Of a stretch of DNA of 64,000 bases, positions 32,837-42,008 are shown piece by piece. The notes beneath the pieces were generated by a model. The model saw only the letters and a list, made by a program, of their open reading frames with translations, had not been told where the DNA came from and made no database searches. This DNA comes from CAVQCJ01 sp963771835. GTDB taxonomy: Bacteria > Actinomycetota > Actinomycetes > Prado026. The DNA is taken from positions 682,001 through 746,000 of the forward strand of contig CAVYVA010000001.1 in NCBI GenBank assembly GCA_963771835.1. Direction: 5' to 3'. How positions within the stretch are numbered: the first letter of the stretch is position 1; every line of letters starts with the position of its first letter. Both the position numbers and the translations under genes were made by a program.

Positions 32837-33684
32837 ACGCCGCCGCTGGCGATGAGCGCGACCCCCGCGAGAGCGGACACCACGCCCACGTTCTGCACGC
32901 GCCTCATCCGCTCGCCGTGGACGAACCGCGCCAGCAGCACGGTCGCGACGGGGTACAGGGAGCCGAGGACGGAGACCAGCGAGACCAGCCCGGTACGGCT
33001 GGCCAGGGTGAAGAGGCCGTTCGCGGTCGCGTCCCCGACCCCGATCACCATCAGCAGCGGTACGTCGCGCCGGCCCAGCCCGCCGCTGCTGCGGACGACC
33101 AGCGCCACGACCACGGCGATGAGCAGGCTCGCCGACCGCTGCGTCACCAGCGTCATGGTCACGCTGTAGTGGCCGCCCTTGGCCAGCAGCCACAGCACCA
33201 GGCCGAACCCCACGGCCGACCCCAGGGCGAGCAGCAGCGACCGGGCGCCGCCGCGCGCCCCGCCGGTCTCGACGGCGCGGATCTCCGGTCCGCTGGCGAG
33301 CACGACGCCGGCGATGGCGAGCCCGACCCCGACCATCTGGAGGGCGTGCGGCCGGTCGCCGCCGATCAGCCCGAAGGTCACCGGCACGACCACGCCGGTG
33401 GCGGCGATAGGGGCGACCACCCCCATCGTCCCGGTGGCCAGCGCGGCGTAGAAGGCCACCAGCGAGACCATGCCGATCAAGCCGGCGGCGAACGCCCACG
33501 GCAGGTACCCGGTCGGGTCGTCGAACGCACCGGTGACCACCGCGAACGGGAGCACCAGGACCAGCGAGAGCACCTGCGAGGCGGCCACCACCGCGACCGC
33601 GTGCGCCCGCCGGGTCAGCGTGCCGCCGAGGAAGTCCGCCGAGCCCCACATCACGCTGGACAGCAGGGCGAGTACGGCGGGCAT
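32833..33684 (-). CDS. EamA/DMT-family transporter in the heme operon
   Basis: 283 residues with ten predicted helices in two EamA repeats. It begins LALLSSVMWGSADFLGGTLT and has a second-half VVRSSGGLGRRDVPLLMVIGVGDATANGLFTLASRTGLVSLVSVLGSLYPVATVLLA. DMT-type carriers move amino acids, metabolites or cofactors; the substrate is unknown. Translation is coupled to hemE by a GTGA overlap, which suggests a link to porphyrin or precursor (5-aminolevulinate) transport, though this is inference. The ATG at 33684 is 83 bp from the divergent DUF3000 gene. Confidence 0.82.
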   Translation of the reverse strand: MPAVLALLSSVMWGSADFLGGTLTRRAHAVAVVAASQVLSLVLVLPFAVVTGAFDDPTGYLPWAFAAGLIGMVSLVAFYAALATGTMGVVAPIAATGVVVPVTFGLIGGDRPHALQMVGVGLAIAGVVLASGPEIRAVETGGARGGARSLLLALGSAVGFGLVLWLLAKGGHYSVTMTLVTQRSASLLIAVVVALVVRSSGGLGRRDVPLLMVIGVGDATANGLFTLASRTGLVSLVSVLGSLYPVATVLLARFVHGERMRRVQNVGVVSALAGVALIASGGV

Positions 33685-33767
33685 GGTCCGGCGAGCCTAG
33701 CGGCGGGACACGCCGCCGACGCTGCGCGCTCCCGGCCGAGCCGAGGTCCTGGCCATACCCTGCGAGG

Positions 33768-34388
33768 GTGAGCAGCGGGCCGGGTCAGGGCGGTTCCGGG
33801 GAGCGAGGTTCGGCCGAGCTCCCGGAGGCGTTCCAGCGCGCCCTCGACGCGCTGCGCTCGGTCCGGCTGCGGCCCGAGATCGACCTCGAGGAGACGCCGG
33901 CCCCGCAGCGGCTGGCCCCGAACGCGGTCGCCCTGTCCGCGGACGTGGTGGCGCCCGACGACAGCGAGCTCGGCACCGGGCGGTTCGTCCTCCTGCACGA
34001 CCCGGCCGGCCACGAGACCTGGCAGGGGACGTTCCGGGTGGTCACCTTCGTCCGCGCCACGCTCGAGCCCGAGCTCGCGAGCGACCCGATGGTCCCGTCC
34101 GTGGGCTGGTCCTGGCTGATGGAGGCCCTGGAGGCCCACTCGGTCCCGTACAGCGCCGCCAGCGGGACCGTGACCCGCGTGGTCTCCGAGCCGTTCGGCA
34201 CCATGTCCGAGCGGCAGGCCACCGCCGAGCTGGAGATCCGGGCCTCGTGGACGGCCCACGACTCCCGGATCGGCCCGCACCTGGAGGCCTGGGGGGACCT
34301 GCTGGCCACCGTCTGCGGGCTGCCGCCCCTGGTGTCCGGCGTCGTCGCCAGCCTCCCGCACCGATCAGGCTCGCGCCGCACCCGCTGA
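33768..34388 (+). CDS. DUF3000 domain-containing protein
   Basis: 206 residues. Near-universal in actinomycetes next to hemE; function unknown. Family features seen are LPEAFQRALDALRSVRLRPEIDLEE, PQRLAPNAVALSADV, the FVLLHDPAGHETWQGTFRVVTF strand pair and WSWLMEALEAH. GTG at 33768 fits the divergent promoter gap with the heme operon. Soluble, no catalytic signature. Confidence 0.9.
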   Translation: MSSGPGQGGSGERGSAELPEAFQRALDALRSVRLRPEIDLEETPAPQRLAPNAVALSADVVAPDDSELGTGRFVLLHDPAGHETWQGTFRVVTFVRATLEPELASDPMVPSVGWSWLMEALEAHSVPYSAASGTVTRVVSEPFGTMSERQATAELEIRASWTAHDSRIGPHLEAWGDLLATVCGLPPLVSGVVASLPHRSGSRRTR

Positions 34389-34470
34389 GCGCGTGCCCGG
34401 CGGGCTTCAGGAGCTCCGGCCGCGCGCCGATGACTTCCGGGACAGGGGCACTTCGGGTTCGGGAGGACGG

Positions 34471-35100
34471 GTGAGCGCACTCGTCGAGCAGCGGGGCGTG
34501 CCGGCAGGCATCCGTTCCCCGCGGTTCTCGGCGCTGGTCGCGATCGGCGACGCAGCGCTGCGCGATGACGTCGTCCGCGGGCTCACCACGCTCGGCGCAG
34601 CCGACGTCCTCGAAGCCGGCAGCGTGGCCGAGGCCAGGGCCCGGACCCGGCTGGGTCCGGCGCGCGACCTGCTGGTCGTGGAGATCGCGCTCCCGGACGG
34701 CTCCGGGGTGTCGCTCATGAACGAGCTGCGAGCGGTCGGGTGGCAGCGGTGCATCGCGCTGGCCTCCGACGGGGACCCGTTCTCGGTACGAGCCGCGCTC
34801 GCGGCGGGGGTGCGCGGATTCGTGGTCAACCATGCCGCCGCACGGTCGGCCGGATCCCCCGGGATCGTCCGTCCGGCCGGCCGCGGCAGCATGACCGCAG
34901 GGGTCGACGGCCTCTCGGCCCGCGAGATCGAGGTGCTCGGACTGGTCGCCTGCGGGCGCTCGAACCGGGACATAGGGGCTGAGCTGCACCTGTCCGCCCT
35001 GACCGTGAAGAGCCACCTGGCCCGCATCGCACGCAAGCTCGGCACCGGCGACCGCGCCGAGATGGTCGCGGTCGCGCTCCGCGCCGGCGTGATCAAGTAA
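34471..35100 (+). CDS. LuxR-type response regulator with degenerate receiver
   Basis: 209 residues. The C-terminal LuxR helix-turn-helix is intact (GLSAREIEVLGLVACGRSNRDIGAELHLSALTVKSHLARIARKLG). The N-terminal receiver-like domain lacks the phospho-acceptor Asp: the expected site in LLVVEIALPDGSG is Glu71, and the late conserved Lys is also missing (GVRGFVVNH). A Glu there can mimic phosphorylation, so it probably acts without a cognate kinase, and none is adjacent. GTG at 34471 follows GGGAGG. Conserved between DUF3000 and rnd in actinomycetes. Confidence 0.85.
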   Translation: MSALVEQRGVPAGIRSPRFSALVAIGDAALRDDVVRGLTTLGAADVLEAGSVAEARARTRLGPARDLLVVEIALPDGSGVSLMNELRAVGWQRCIALASDGDPFSVRAALAAGVRGFVVNHAAARSAGSPGIVRPAGRGSMTAGVDGLSAREIEVLGLVACGRSNRDIGAELHLSALTVKSHLARIARKLGTGDRAEMVAVALRAGVIK

Positions 35101-35179
35101 CCGACCCGCCGCGCGCCTGCCCGCCCGCCGCACCGCCGACGAGGCGCGCCGAGCGCTCGGCTCGGACTACGGTGACCGG

Positions 35180-36448
35180 GTGACGGAAACAGCCGAGGAG
35201 GTCGCCGAGCCCGGCGACCCCGGCGATATCGCCGCCCCGGTCGCCGTCCCCCTGCTCGAGCCCCGCGAGGGCGTCCCACCGGTCGTGGCCGGCCCGACGA
35301 TGCTCGCCCGCACGGTGGCGGACTTCGCGGCCGGGTCCGGTCCGGTGGCGGTCGACGCCGAGCGCGCCTCCGGCTACCGCTACGGCCAGCGGGCGTACCT
35401 CGTCCAGCTCCGGCGGCGCGGCTCCGGCTCGGCCCTGGTCGACCCGGTCGGGTGCCCCGACCTGAGCAGCCTGGGGGCCGTGCTCGCCGACGTGGAGTGG
35501 GTGCTGCACGCGGCCGGGCAGGACCTGCCCTGCCTGGCCGAGCTGGGGATGCGGCCGACCCGGCTGTTCGACACCGAGCTGGCCGGGCGCCTGGCCGGCT
35601 ACCCCCGGGTGGGACTGGGGCCGCTGGTCGAGAACGTGCTCGGGCTCGCGCTGGAGAAGGGGCACGCCGCGGCCGACTGGTCGACGCGGCCGCTGCCGGC
35701 GCCGTGGCTGCGGTACGCCGCTCTGGACGTCGAGGTCCTGATCGAGCTCCGGGACGCGCTGGAGGCGGTGCTGGCCGAGCAGGGAAAGCTGGGCTGGGCC
35801 CGGCAGGAGTTCGCCGCGATCGTCGCCGCCCCGCCCAGTGAGCCGAGGGTGGACCCGTGGCGGCGGACTTCGGGTCTGCACCGGGTCCGGCGGCGGCGCC
35901 AGCTGGCGGTCGTCCGGGCGCTGTGGGAGGCCAGGGACGCGATGGCACGCAGGCGCGACATCGCTCCCGGACGGGTGCTGCCGGACACCGCGCTGGTGGA
36001 CGCCGCGATGGCGCAGCCCACGACGGCGGCCGGGCTGTCGGCGGTCGCGCCGTTCAACGGGCAGCGCACCCGCCGCAACCTCGACTACTGGTGGGGTGCC
36101 GTCGAGACGGCCTACGCACTCGCCGAGGACGACCTCCCGGCGCCGAGCATCCCGTCGGACGCACCGCCACCGGCCCGCGCCTGGCCGGACCGGGACCCGG
36201 CCGCCGCAGCCCGGCTGTCCGCGGCCAGGACCGCTGTCGCCGCCATCGCCGACGAGCACGGCCTGCCGGTGGAGAACCTGCTCGCCCCCGACTCCGTCCG
36301 GCGGCTGTGCTGGGAGCCGCCGGCCGACCTGTCGCCGGCCGGGATCGACGCGGTGCTCGCCGAGCTGGGCGCCCGGGCCTGGCAGCGCGAGCTGACCTCG
36401 GCTGCGCTGTCCGGGTCGCTGGTACGGCTGCGCGACCACTCGGCGTGA
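35180..36448 (+). CDS. rnd: Ribonuclease D family 3'-5' exonuclease with HRDC domain
   Basis: 422 residues. The DEDD exonuclease domain shows Exo I AVDAERASGYRYGQRAYLVQL (Asp-x-Glu), Exo II WVLHAAGQDLPCLAELG, and the Exo III Tyr/Asp region WLRYAALDVEVL; an HRDC domain follows (residues about 210-300, VRALWEARDAMARRRDIAPGRVLPD). It trims stable RNA 3' ends. GTG at 35180. The stop overlaps the start of the next gene as GTGA. Confidence 0.92.
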   Translation: MTETAEEVAEPGDPGDIAAPVAVPLLEPREGVPPVVAGPTMLARTVADFAAGSGPVAVDAERASGYRYGQRAYLVQLRRRGSGSALVDPVGCPDLSSLGAVLADVEWVLHAAGQDLPCLAELGMRPTRLFDTELAGRLAGYPRVGLGPLVENVLGLALEKGHAAADWSTRPLPAPWLRYAALDVEVLIELRDALEAVLAEQGKLGWARQEFAAIVAAPPSEPRVDPWRRTSGLHRVRRRRQLAVVRALWEARDAMARRRDIAPGRVLPDTALVDAAMAQPTTAAGLSAVAPFNGQRTRRNLDYWWGAVETAYALAEDDLPAPSIPSDAPPPARAWPDRDPAAAARLSAARTAVAAIADEHGLPVENLLAPDSVRRLCWEPPADLSPAGIDAVLAELGARAWQRELTSAALSGSLVRLRDHSA

Positions 36449-36954
36449 GCGACGTCCCCCGACTGCGGCTGGAACGGCTCGGCCTCGCCAGGGCCAGGGC
36501 GCTGGCCGCCGGTGACCTGTCCGGCCTCGACCCGGCCCCCGGCTGGCCGCACGACGACACCCTGGACGCGGTCCGGATGGACGCCGAGCACGCCACGACC
36601 GACGAGGAGACGGGCTTCCTGGCCGTCCTCGTCGACACCGGTCAGGTCGTCGGGGACGCCGGCTGGAAGGGCGGCCCGGACGACAGCGGCACGGCCGAGA
36701 TCGGCTACGGGCTCGCCGCGCCGTACCGCGGCAGGGGGCTGGGCACCGAGCTGGTCGGGCTGGTGGCCGAATGGGCGAGCCACCAGCCGGGCGTGACCCG
36801 GCTGTCCGCCGAGGTGCTCGTCGGCAACGAGCCGTCGCTACGGGCGTTGCTGCGCAACGGGTTCATCCGGGTCGGCCGCCGGGACGACCTGCTCCTGTAC
36901 GCCCGCGACGTCGCCCCGGCCGGCCGGTCGCACCCGGTGGTTACCGGCGAGTAG
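36445..36954 (+). CDS. GNAT family N-acetyltransferase
   Basis: 169 residues. The acetyl-CoA binding motif is EIGYGLAAPYRGRGLGTELVGLVAEWA (RGRGLG turn), followed by RLSAEVLVGNEPSLRALLRNGF, the RimJ/RimL-like pattern. Substrate unknown. GTG at 36445 is coupled to rnd by a GTGA overlap; a long frame from further upstream is a shadow inside rnd. Confidence 0.85.
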   Translation: MSDVPRLRLERLGLARARALAAGDLSGLDPAPGWPHDDTLDAVRMDAEHATTDEETGFLAVLVDTGQVVGDAGWKGGPDDSGTAEIGYGLAAPYRGRGLGTELVGLVAEWASHQPGVTRLSAEVLVGNEPSLRALLRNGFIRVGRRDDLLLYARDVAPAGRSHPVVTGE

Positions 36955-36963
36955 CATTCGGGG

Positions 36964-36985
36964 CGAGGCCCCGCTCCGGGGCTCG
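36964..36985. terminator. GC-rich hairpin between GNAT gene and fadA
   Basis: CGAGGCCCCG and CGGGGCTCG form an imperfect stem with a 3-base loop, 10 bp after the GNAT stop and 35 bp before fadA. It is likely to end the rnd transcription unit. Confidence 0.45.
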
Positions 36986-37019
36986 TGGACCTTCCTGCAG
37001 CCTCCCCCGAGGAGCATCG

Positions 37020-38222
37020 GTGGCTCGTACGTCCCGCGAAGTCGTGTTCGTCGACGGGGTCCGGACTCCCTTCGGGAAGGCCGGGCCGAACGGCATCTAC
37101 GCGCAGACCCGCGCGGACGACCTGGTCGTCCGGTGCATCCGCGAGCTGCTGCGCCGCAACCCGCAGCTGCCGCCCGAGCGCGTCGACGACGTGGCGGTGG
37201 CCGCGACGACGCAGACCGGGGACCAGGGACTCACGATCGGGCGCACCGCGGCACTGCTCGCCGGGCTGCCGCGGTCGGTCCCCGGGTACGCGATCGACCG
37301 GATGTGCGCCGGCGCGATGACCGCGGTCACCACGACCGCGGGCGGGATCGCGTTCGGGGCGTACGACGTGGTGGTCGCCGGCGGGGTCGAGCACATGGGT
37401 CACCACCCGATGGGCAGCGGCGTCGATCCCAACCCGCGCTTCCTGGCCGAGCGGCTGGTGGACGCCTCGGCGCTCGTGATGGGCAACACGGCCGAGAACC
37501 TGCACGACCGCTTCCCGCACCTGACCCGGGAGCGCGCCGACGCCTTCGCGCTGGCCAGCCAGGAGCGCACCGCGAAGGCGTACGCGGACGGGCTGCTCCA
37601 GCCCGACCTGGTGCCGGTGGCGACCCGGTCCGCGGAGCAGGGGTGGGGCTACGCGGACGTCGACGAGCCGCCGCGCCCTGGTACCACCATGGACGGGCTG
37701 GCCGCTCTGAAGACCCCGTTCCGGCCGCACGGCCGGGTCACCGCCGGGAACGCCGCCGGGCTCAACGACGGCGCGACGGCGTGCCTGCTGGCCGCCGAGG
37801 AGGTGGCCGACGAGCTCGGCCTGCCGAAGCGGATGCGGCTGGTGTCCTTCGCGTTCGCCGGCGTCGAGCCGGAGGTGATGGGCGTCGGACCCGTCCCGGC
37901 CACCGAGAAGGCCCTCGCCAAGGCCGGCCTGGGCATCGACGACATCGGGCGGTTCGAGGTCAACGAGGCGTTCGCGGTCCAGGTGCTGGCCTTCCTCGAC
38001 CACTTCGGGATCGCGGACGACGACCGGCGGGTGAACCCGCGCGGCGGCGCGATCGCCGTCGGGCACCCGCTGGCGTCGTCCGGGGTCCGGCTCATGACCA
38101 ACCTGGCCCGCGAGCTCGAGGCGCACCCCGAGGTCCGCTACGGCCTGACCACGATGTGCATCGGCCTGGGCATGGGCGGGACCGTCATCTGGGAGAACAC
38201 CGCATGGGAGGGCGCCCGGTGA
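37020..38222 (+). CDS. fadA: Acetyl-CoA C-acyltransferase (thiolase, beta-oxidation)
   Basis: 400 residues. Thiolytic cleavage of 3-ketoacyl-CoA, the last step of fatty-acid beta-oxidation. The acylated Cys96 lies in IDRMCAGAMTA; the His region is VNEAFAVQ; and the second catalytic Cys position is near LTTMCIGLGMGG after GGAIAVGHPLASSG. GTG at 37020 has GAGGA ten bases upstream. Its stop overlaps the fadB start as GTGA, so the trifunctional partner is coupled. Confidence 0.93.
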   Translation: MARTSREVVFVDGVRTPFGKAGPNGIYAQTRADDLVVRCIRELLRRNPQLPPERVDDVAVAATTQTGDQGLTIGRTAALLAGLPRSVPGYAIDRMCAGAMTAVTTTAGGIAFGAYDVVVAGGVEHMGHHPMGSGVDPNPRFLAERLVDASALVMGNTAENLHDRFPHLTRERADAFALASQERTAKAYADGLLQPDLVPVATRSAEQGWGYADVDEPPRPGTTMDGLAALKTPFRPHGRVTAGNAAGLNDGATACLLAAEEVADELGLPKRMRLVSFAFAGVEPEVMGVGPVPATEKALAKAGLGIDDIGRFEVNEAFAVQVLAFLDHFGIADDDRRVNPRGGAIAVGHPLASSGVRLMTNLARELEAHPEVRYGLTTMCIGLGMGGTVIWENTAWEGAR

Positions 38223-40357
38223 GCGCGCAGACCGCCGGCACCACGACGACCGGGACCACGGCGACCGACCTTCCGGACGAGGTGGTCACGCGCGCCCTCG
38301 TGCGCACCGTGGAGCTGCCGTACGGCGCGGGCGCGGCAGCGCTCGTCACGCTCGACAACGGCATGGACCACACCCGGCCCAGCACGTTCGGACCGGGCGG
38401 TCTGGCCAGCCTGTCCGCAGCGCTGGACGAGGTCGCGGGACGGGCCGAGCGCCGCGAGATCACGGCGGTGCTGCTCACCGGCAAGCCGTTCGTCCTCGCC
38501 GTCGGCGCGGACCTGTCCGCGATGCCGCAGGCGCGCGAGCGTGAGCAGGCGCTGGCGATCGGCCGCGAGGGCCACCGGGTGTTCCGACGGCTCGGCGAGC
38601 TGCCGGTCCCGTCGTTCGCGCTCGTCAACGGGGCGGCCATGGGCGGCGGCCTCGAGGTGGCGCTGCACTGCACGTACCGGACGGTGTCCACGGGTGCGGC
38701 CGCGGTGAGCCTGCCCGAGTGCTTCCTCGGGCTGGTCCCCGGGTGGGGCGGGACGCAGCTGCTGCCGAACCTCGTCGGCGCGGACCGCGCGGTCACGGTG
38801 ATCATCGAGAACGCCCTCAACCAGAACCGTCAGCTCAAGCCCCGTCAGGTGCTCGACCTCGGCCTCGCGGACGCGATGTTCGAGCCGGCCGACTTCCTCG
38901 AGGAGTCGATCGGGTGGGCTGCCCGCGTGCTCACCGGCGCAGTGAAGGTGCAGCGTCCCGAGGTCGACCGGTCCGAGGCGGCGTGGGAGGCCGCGGTGGC
39001 CAGGGGCCAGGCGATCGCGGACGCCAGGACGCACGGCTACGCGCCGGCGCCCTACCGCGCCCTCGAGCTCATCGCGCTCGCCCGCACCGCAGACCGGGAC
39101 ACCGGCTTCGCCGCCGAGGACGAGGCGCTCGCCGACCTGGTCATGGGCGACGAGCTCCGCGCCGGTCTGTACGCCTTCGACCTCGTGCGCAAGCGCGCGC
39201 GCAAGCCCTTCGGCGCGCCGGACCCGGCCGTGGCGCGGCCGGTGACCAAGGTCGGCATCGTCGGCGCCGGTCTGATGGCCGGCCAGCTGGCCCTGCTGTT
39301 CGCGCAACGGCTCGAGGTGCCGGTGCTGCTCACCGACCTGGACCAGGCCCGGGTGGACAAGGGCGTCGCGTACGTGCACGGCGAGATCGACGGCCTGCTC
39401 GCGAAACGGCGCATCGGGCCGGACCAGGCCAACCGGCTCAAGGCCGCGGTGACCGGGTCCGTCGACACGGCCGGGTTCGCCGACGCCGACTTCGTCATCG
39501 AGGCGGTGTTCGAGGAGCTGAAGGTCAAGCAGCAGGTGTTCGCCGAGGTCGAGAGCGTGGTGTCCGAGCACTGCGTGCTCGCCACGAACACGTCCTCGTT
39601 GTCGGTGACCGACATCGCGAGCGGGCTGAGTCACCCCGAGCGGGTCGTGGGCTTCCACTTCTTCAACCCGGTCGCCGTGCTCCCGCTGGTCGAGGTGGTG
39701 CGGGGGGTGCGGACCGACGACCCGACGCTGGCCACGGCGTTCGCCGTCGGCAAGCGGCTCAAGAAGTCCTGCGTGCTGGTCAAGGACGCGCCGGCGTTCG
39801 TGTTCAACCGGCTGGTCACCCGGGCGCTCGGCGAGGTCGTGGCCGCCATCGACGAGGGCACTCCGTTCGAGGTCGCGGACGCCGCGGTGGAGCCGCTGGG
39901 GCTGCCGATGTCGCCGCTGGTCCTGCTCCAGCTGGTCGGTCCGGCCGTCGCGCTGCACACCGCGCACACGCTGCACGAGGCGTTCCCCGACCGCTTCGGC
40001 GCCTCGGCCGGCTTCCAGGCGCTGGTCGCGGCCGGCAAGACCGGGGTGTACCTGTGGGAGGACGGCAAGCCCGTCGTCGATCCCGAGGTGGCCGCGTCGT
40101 GGCCACGCGGGGACCGCCCCCAGTCGGCGGACGAGGTCCTCGACCGCGCCCGGGTCGCGCTCGCCGAGGAGATCCGGCTGATGCTCGACGACGGCGTGGT
40201 CGCGCAGCCGCAGGACATCGACCTGTGCCTGCTGCTCGGCGGCGGCTGGGGGTTCTGGAACGGCGGCATCACCCCGTACCTGGACCGCACCGGCGTCTCC
40301 GAACGGGTCACCGGGGAGCGGTTCCTGCCGCCCGGCGTCGCGTCCGTGCCGGGCTGA
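38219..40357 (+). CDS. fadB: Bifunctional enoyl-CoA hydratase / 3-hydroxyacyl-CoA dehydrogenase
   Basis: 712 residues, the alpha subunit of the beta-oxidation complex. The N-terminal crotonase domain (about 1-220) has the oxyanion-hole motifs in VGADLSAMPQ and FALVNGAAMGGGLEVAL, and LPECFLGLVPGWGG with the catalytic Glu. The dehydrogenase part starts at VGIVGAGLMAGQLALLFA (NAD site, near residue 344) and includes VLATNTSSLSVTDIA and FHFFNPVAVLPLVEVV with the catalytic His. Length matches FadB/FadJ. GTG at 38219 overlaps the fadA stop. Together with fadA it makes a two-gene operon. Confidence 0.94.
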   Translation: MSAQTAGTTTTGTTATDLPDEVVTRALVRTVELPYGAGAAALVTLDNGMDHTRPSTFGPGGLASLSAALDEVAGRAERREITAVLLTGKPFVLAVGADLSAMPQAREREQALAIGREGHRVFRRLGELPVPSFALVNGAAMGGGLEVALHCTYRTVSTGAAAVSLPECFLGLVPGWGGTQLLPNLVGADRAVTVIIENALNQNRQLKPRQVLDLGLADAMFEPADFLEESIGWAARVLTGAVKVQRPEVDRSEAAWEAAVARGQAIADARTHGYAPAPYRALELIALARTADRDTGFAAEDEALADLVMGDELRAGLYAFDLVRKRARKPFGAPDPAVARPVTKVGIVGAGLMAGQLALLFAQRLEVPVLLTDLDQARVDKGVAYVHGEIDGLLAKRRIGPDQANRLKAAVTGSVDTAGFADADFVIEAVFEELKVKQQVFAEVESVVSEHCVLATNTSSLSVTDIASGLSHPERVVGFHFFNPVAVLPLVEVVRGVRTDDPTLATAFAVGKRLKKSCVLVKDAPAFVFNRLVTRALGEVVAAIDEGTPFEVADAAVEPLGLPMSPLVLLQLVGPAVALHTAHTLHEAFPDRFGASAGFQALVAAGKTGVYLWEDGKPVVDPEVAASWPRGDRPQSADEVLDRARVALAEEIRLMLDDGVVAQPQDIDLCLLLGGGWGFWNGGITPYLDRTGVSERVTGERFLPPGVASVPG

Positions 40358-40369
40358 CCTCGTTCGGGG

Positions 40370-41902
40370 TCAGGCGATCCGCAGGACCTTGGCGGTCCAC
40401 CCCTCCATGTTCTTGACGAACCTCGGCTCGGAGACCCCGAGAACGGCTGGGAACGCCGCTGCCTCGACCCTGAGCGCCGCCGCGCTGCCCTCGCGCCCGT
40501 CGATGAGTGCGAGCCGGGCGTACAAGCGCTTGAGCTTGGTCTCGCCGTAGGTCTCCGCCATGTACTCCCACGCGAGCCACGCCATGCCGTAGTGGTACGA
40601 CTCCCCCGGCTCCGGCCCGTAGAACGTGTCGGACGCGGGCAGCGAAGGGGGCATCCGGTGCGCCTTCGCGTCCTTGACGATCTGCGCGGAGACCCGCTGC
40701 TGGCTGACGTGGTGCCGGTACGCCGTGTACTCGGCGATGCCCTCGATCGCCCACCGCGGGATGCCCGTGTGCTGGGTGTTCCACTGCGCGACGTGGGTGA
40801 ACTCGTGCCGCAGCAGCGGCGGCATGTCCTTGTCCCCCGGCAGCGAGTACTCCGGGTTCAGCACCACCCGGGTGTCGTCGGTCGGCGGGGCGTGCTGCGC
40901 GGCGCCGACCCCGAGGGTGAGCGCGCTGGCCTCGGACACCGCGCTGTTGCGCCCGAAGTAGCTGGCGAACACGTCGGTGTCCCTGGTCGCGTAGAGCACG
41001 ACGGTGTGGTTCCAGCCGGTGGGCCACAGGGCGGCCACCGCCGTCACCGCCGCGTCCGCCTGGCGGGCCAGCGCGGGCAGCTTCGCCCTGTCGCCGGCAG
41101 ACACGACGACCAGGGAGTGCGCGGTCACCTTGACCTGCACCGGACCGGCCGTCCACGGCTCGTCGAACGACAGGTCGAACGACGCCGCCCTGGTCCGGTC
41201 GGCCGCCACGTACCAGCGGTTCCCGCGGCGCACCATCACCGGGACGTACGTGTCGGCGACCGGCTTCTGGTCGAACCCGCGCAGCTGGTAGGTGACGGTC
41301 ATGCCGGGGCTGTACGTCTGGTCGGGGTTTCGCAGCGTGGACTTGACGGAGTCCGGCAGCGGGTAGCCGCTGACCTGGGTCTGGTCGTCGTACGCCCAGG
41401 TGTAGGACACCAGCGGGAGCTGGTGCAGGTTCTCGTACAGCCTGGTCTCGGTGGCCAGGAAGCCGGGCTGCGACGGGTCGACGGTGGCCTGCCAGGCGGC
41501 CAGGTCCCCGCGGCGCAGGGCGGCGGAGCGGGTGGCGAACACCGCGGCGACCGCGGCCCTGATCGCCGTGAACTGCTTCGGGTCGGGCGGCAGCTGCCCG
41601 GTGGGGAGGTCCGACGACGTTGCGGACCCGCGGGCGTCCGCGTGCCGCAACGACGGCCAGGCGGCGACCGCCCCGACGACCAGCGCAGCCGCTGTCCCGG
41701 CGGCGACGACTGCGACGACGACCCGGCGGCGGCGCCGGACGGAGGCGGCGTCCCGAGTCGTGGGAGCCGGCCGCCACGCGCCGGCCGCCGCCCCGGTCCC
41801 CCAGCCCGCCGGCCCGCCGTACGGCCAGACCCCGGGCCCGGTCGCGCGCCGGCCCTGGTCCACGCCGGGACCGCCGTAGCTACCTGTCCGCTGCTCCCCC
41901 AC
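40370..41902 (-). CDS. Membrane-anchored putative zinc metalloprotease (peptidase-MA-like)
   Basis: 510 residues. After a Gly/Pro-rich cytoplasmic N-terminus, one helix (VVVAVVAAGTAAALVVGAVAAW, about residues 57-78) anchors a long external domain. Near residue 365 it has LLRHEFTHVAQWN, an HExxH zinc motif, and 19 residues later the third-ligand region AIEGIAEYTAY; this is the gluzincin peptidase-MA arrangement. The preceding middle domain resembles an NTF2-like fold. No natural substrate can be named. GTG at 41902. It lies convergent with fadB and divergent from the gene at 42081. Confidence 0.72.
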   Translation of the reverse strand: MGEQRTGSYGGPGVDQGRRATGPGVWPYGGPAGWGTGAAAGAWRPAPTTRDAASVRRRRRVVVAVVAAGTAAALVVGAVAAWPSLRHADARGSATSSDLPTGQLPPDPKQFTAIRAAVAAVFATRSAALRRGDLAAWQATVDPSQPGFLATETRLYENLHQLPLVSYTWAYDDQTQVSGYPLPDSVKSTLRNPDQTYSPGMTVTYQLRGFDQKPVADTYVPVMVRRGNRWYVAADRTRAASFDLSFDEPWTAGPVQVKVTAHSLVVVSAGDRAKLPALARQADAAVTAVAALWPTGWNHTVVLYATRDTDVFASYFGRNSAVSEASALTLGVGAAQHAPPTDDTRVVLNPEYSLPGDKDMPPLLRHEFTHVAQWNTQHTGIPRWAIEGIAEYTAYRHHVSQQRVSAQIVKDAKAHRMPPSLPASDTFYGPEPGESYHYGMAWLAWEYMAETYGETKLKRLYARLALIDGREGSAAALRVEAAAFPAVLGVSEPRFVKNMEGWTAKVLRIA

Positions 41903-42008
41903 GGCAGGAATGGTCCCTCATGCGGACACAAATCCCGCCAGCTTCAGCCGATTCCCGGCGGCGGCCGCCGCCCTCTCTGTCGGGGTGTAGTCGCAGCGTC
42001 TTCCAATG

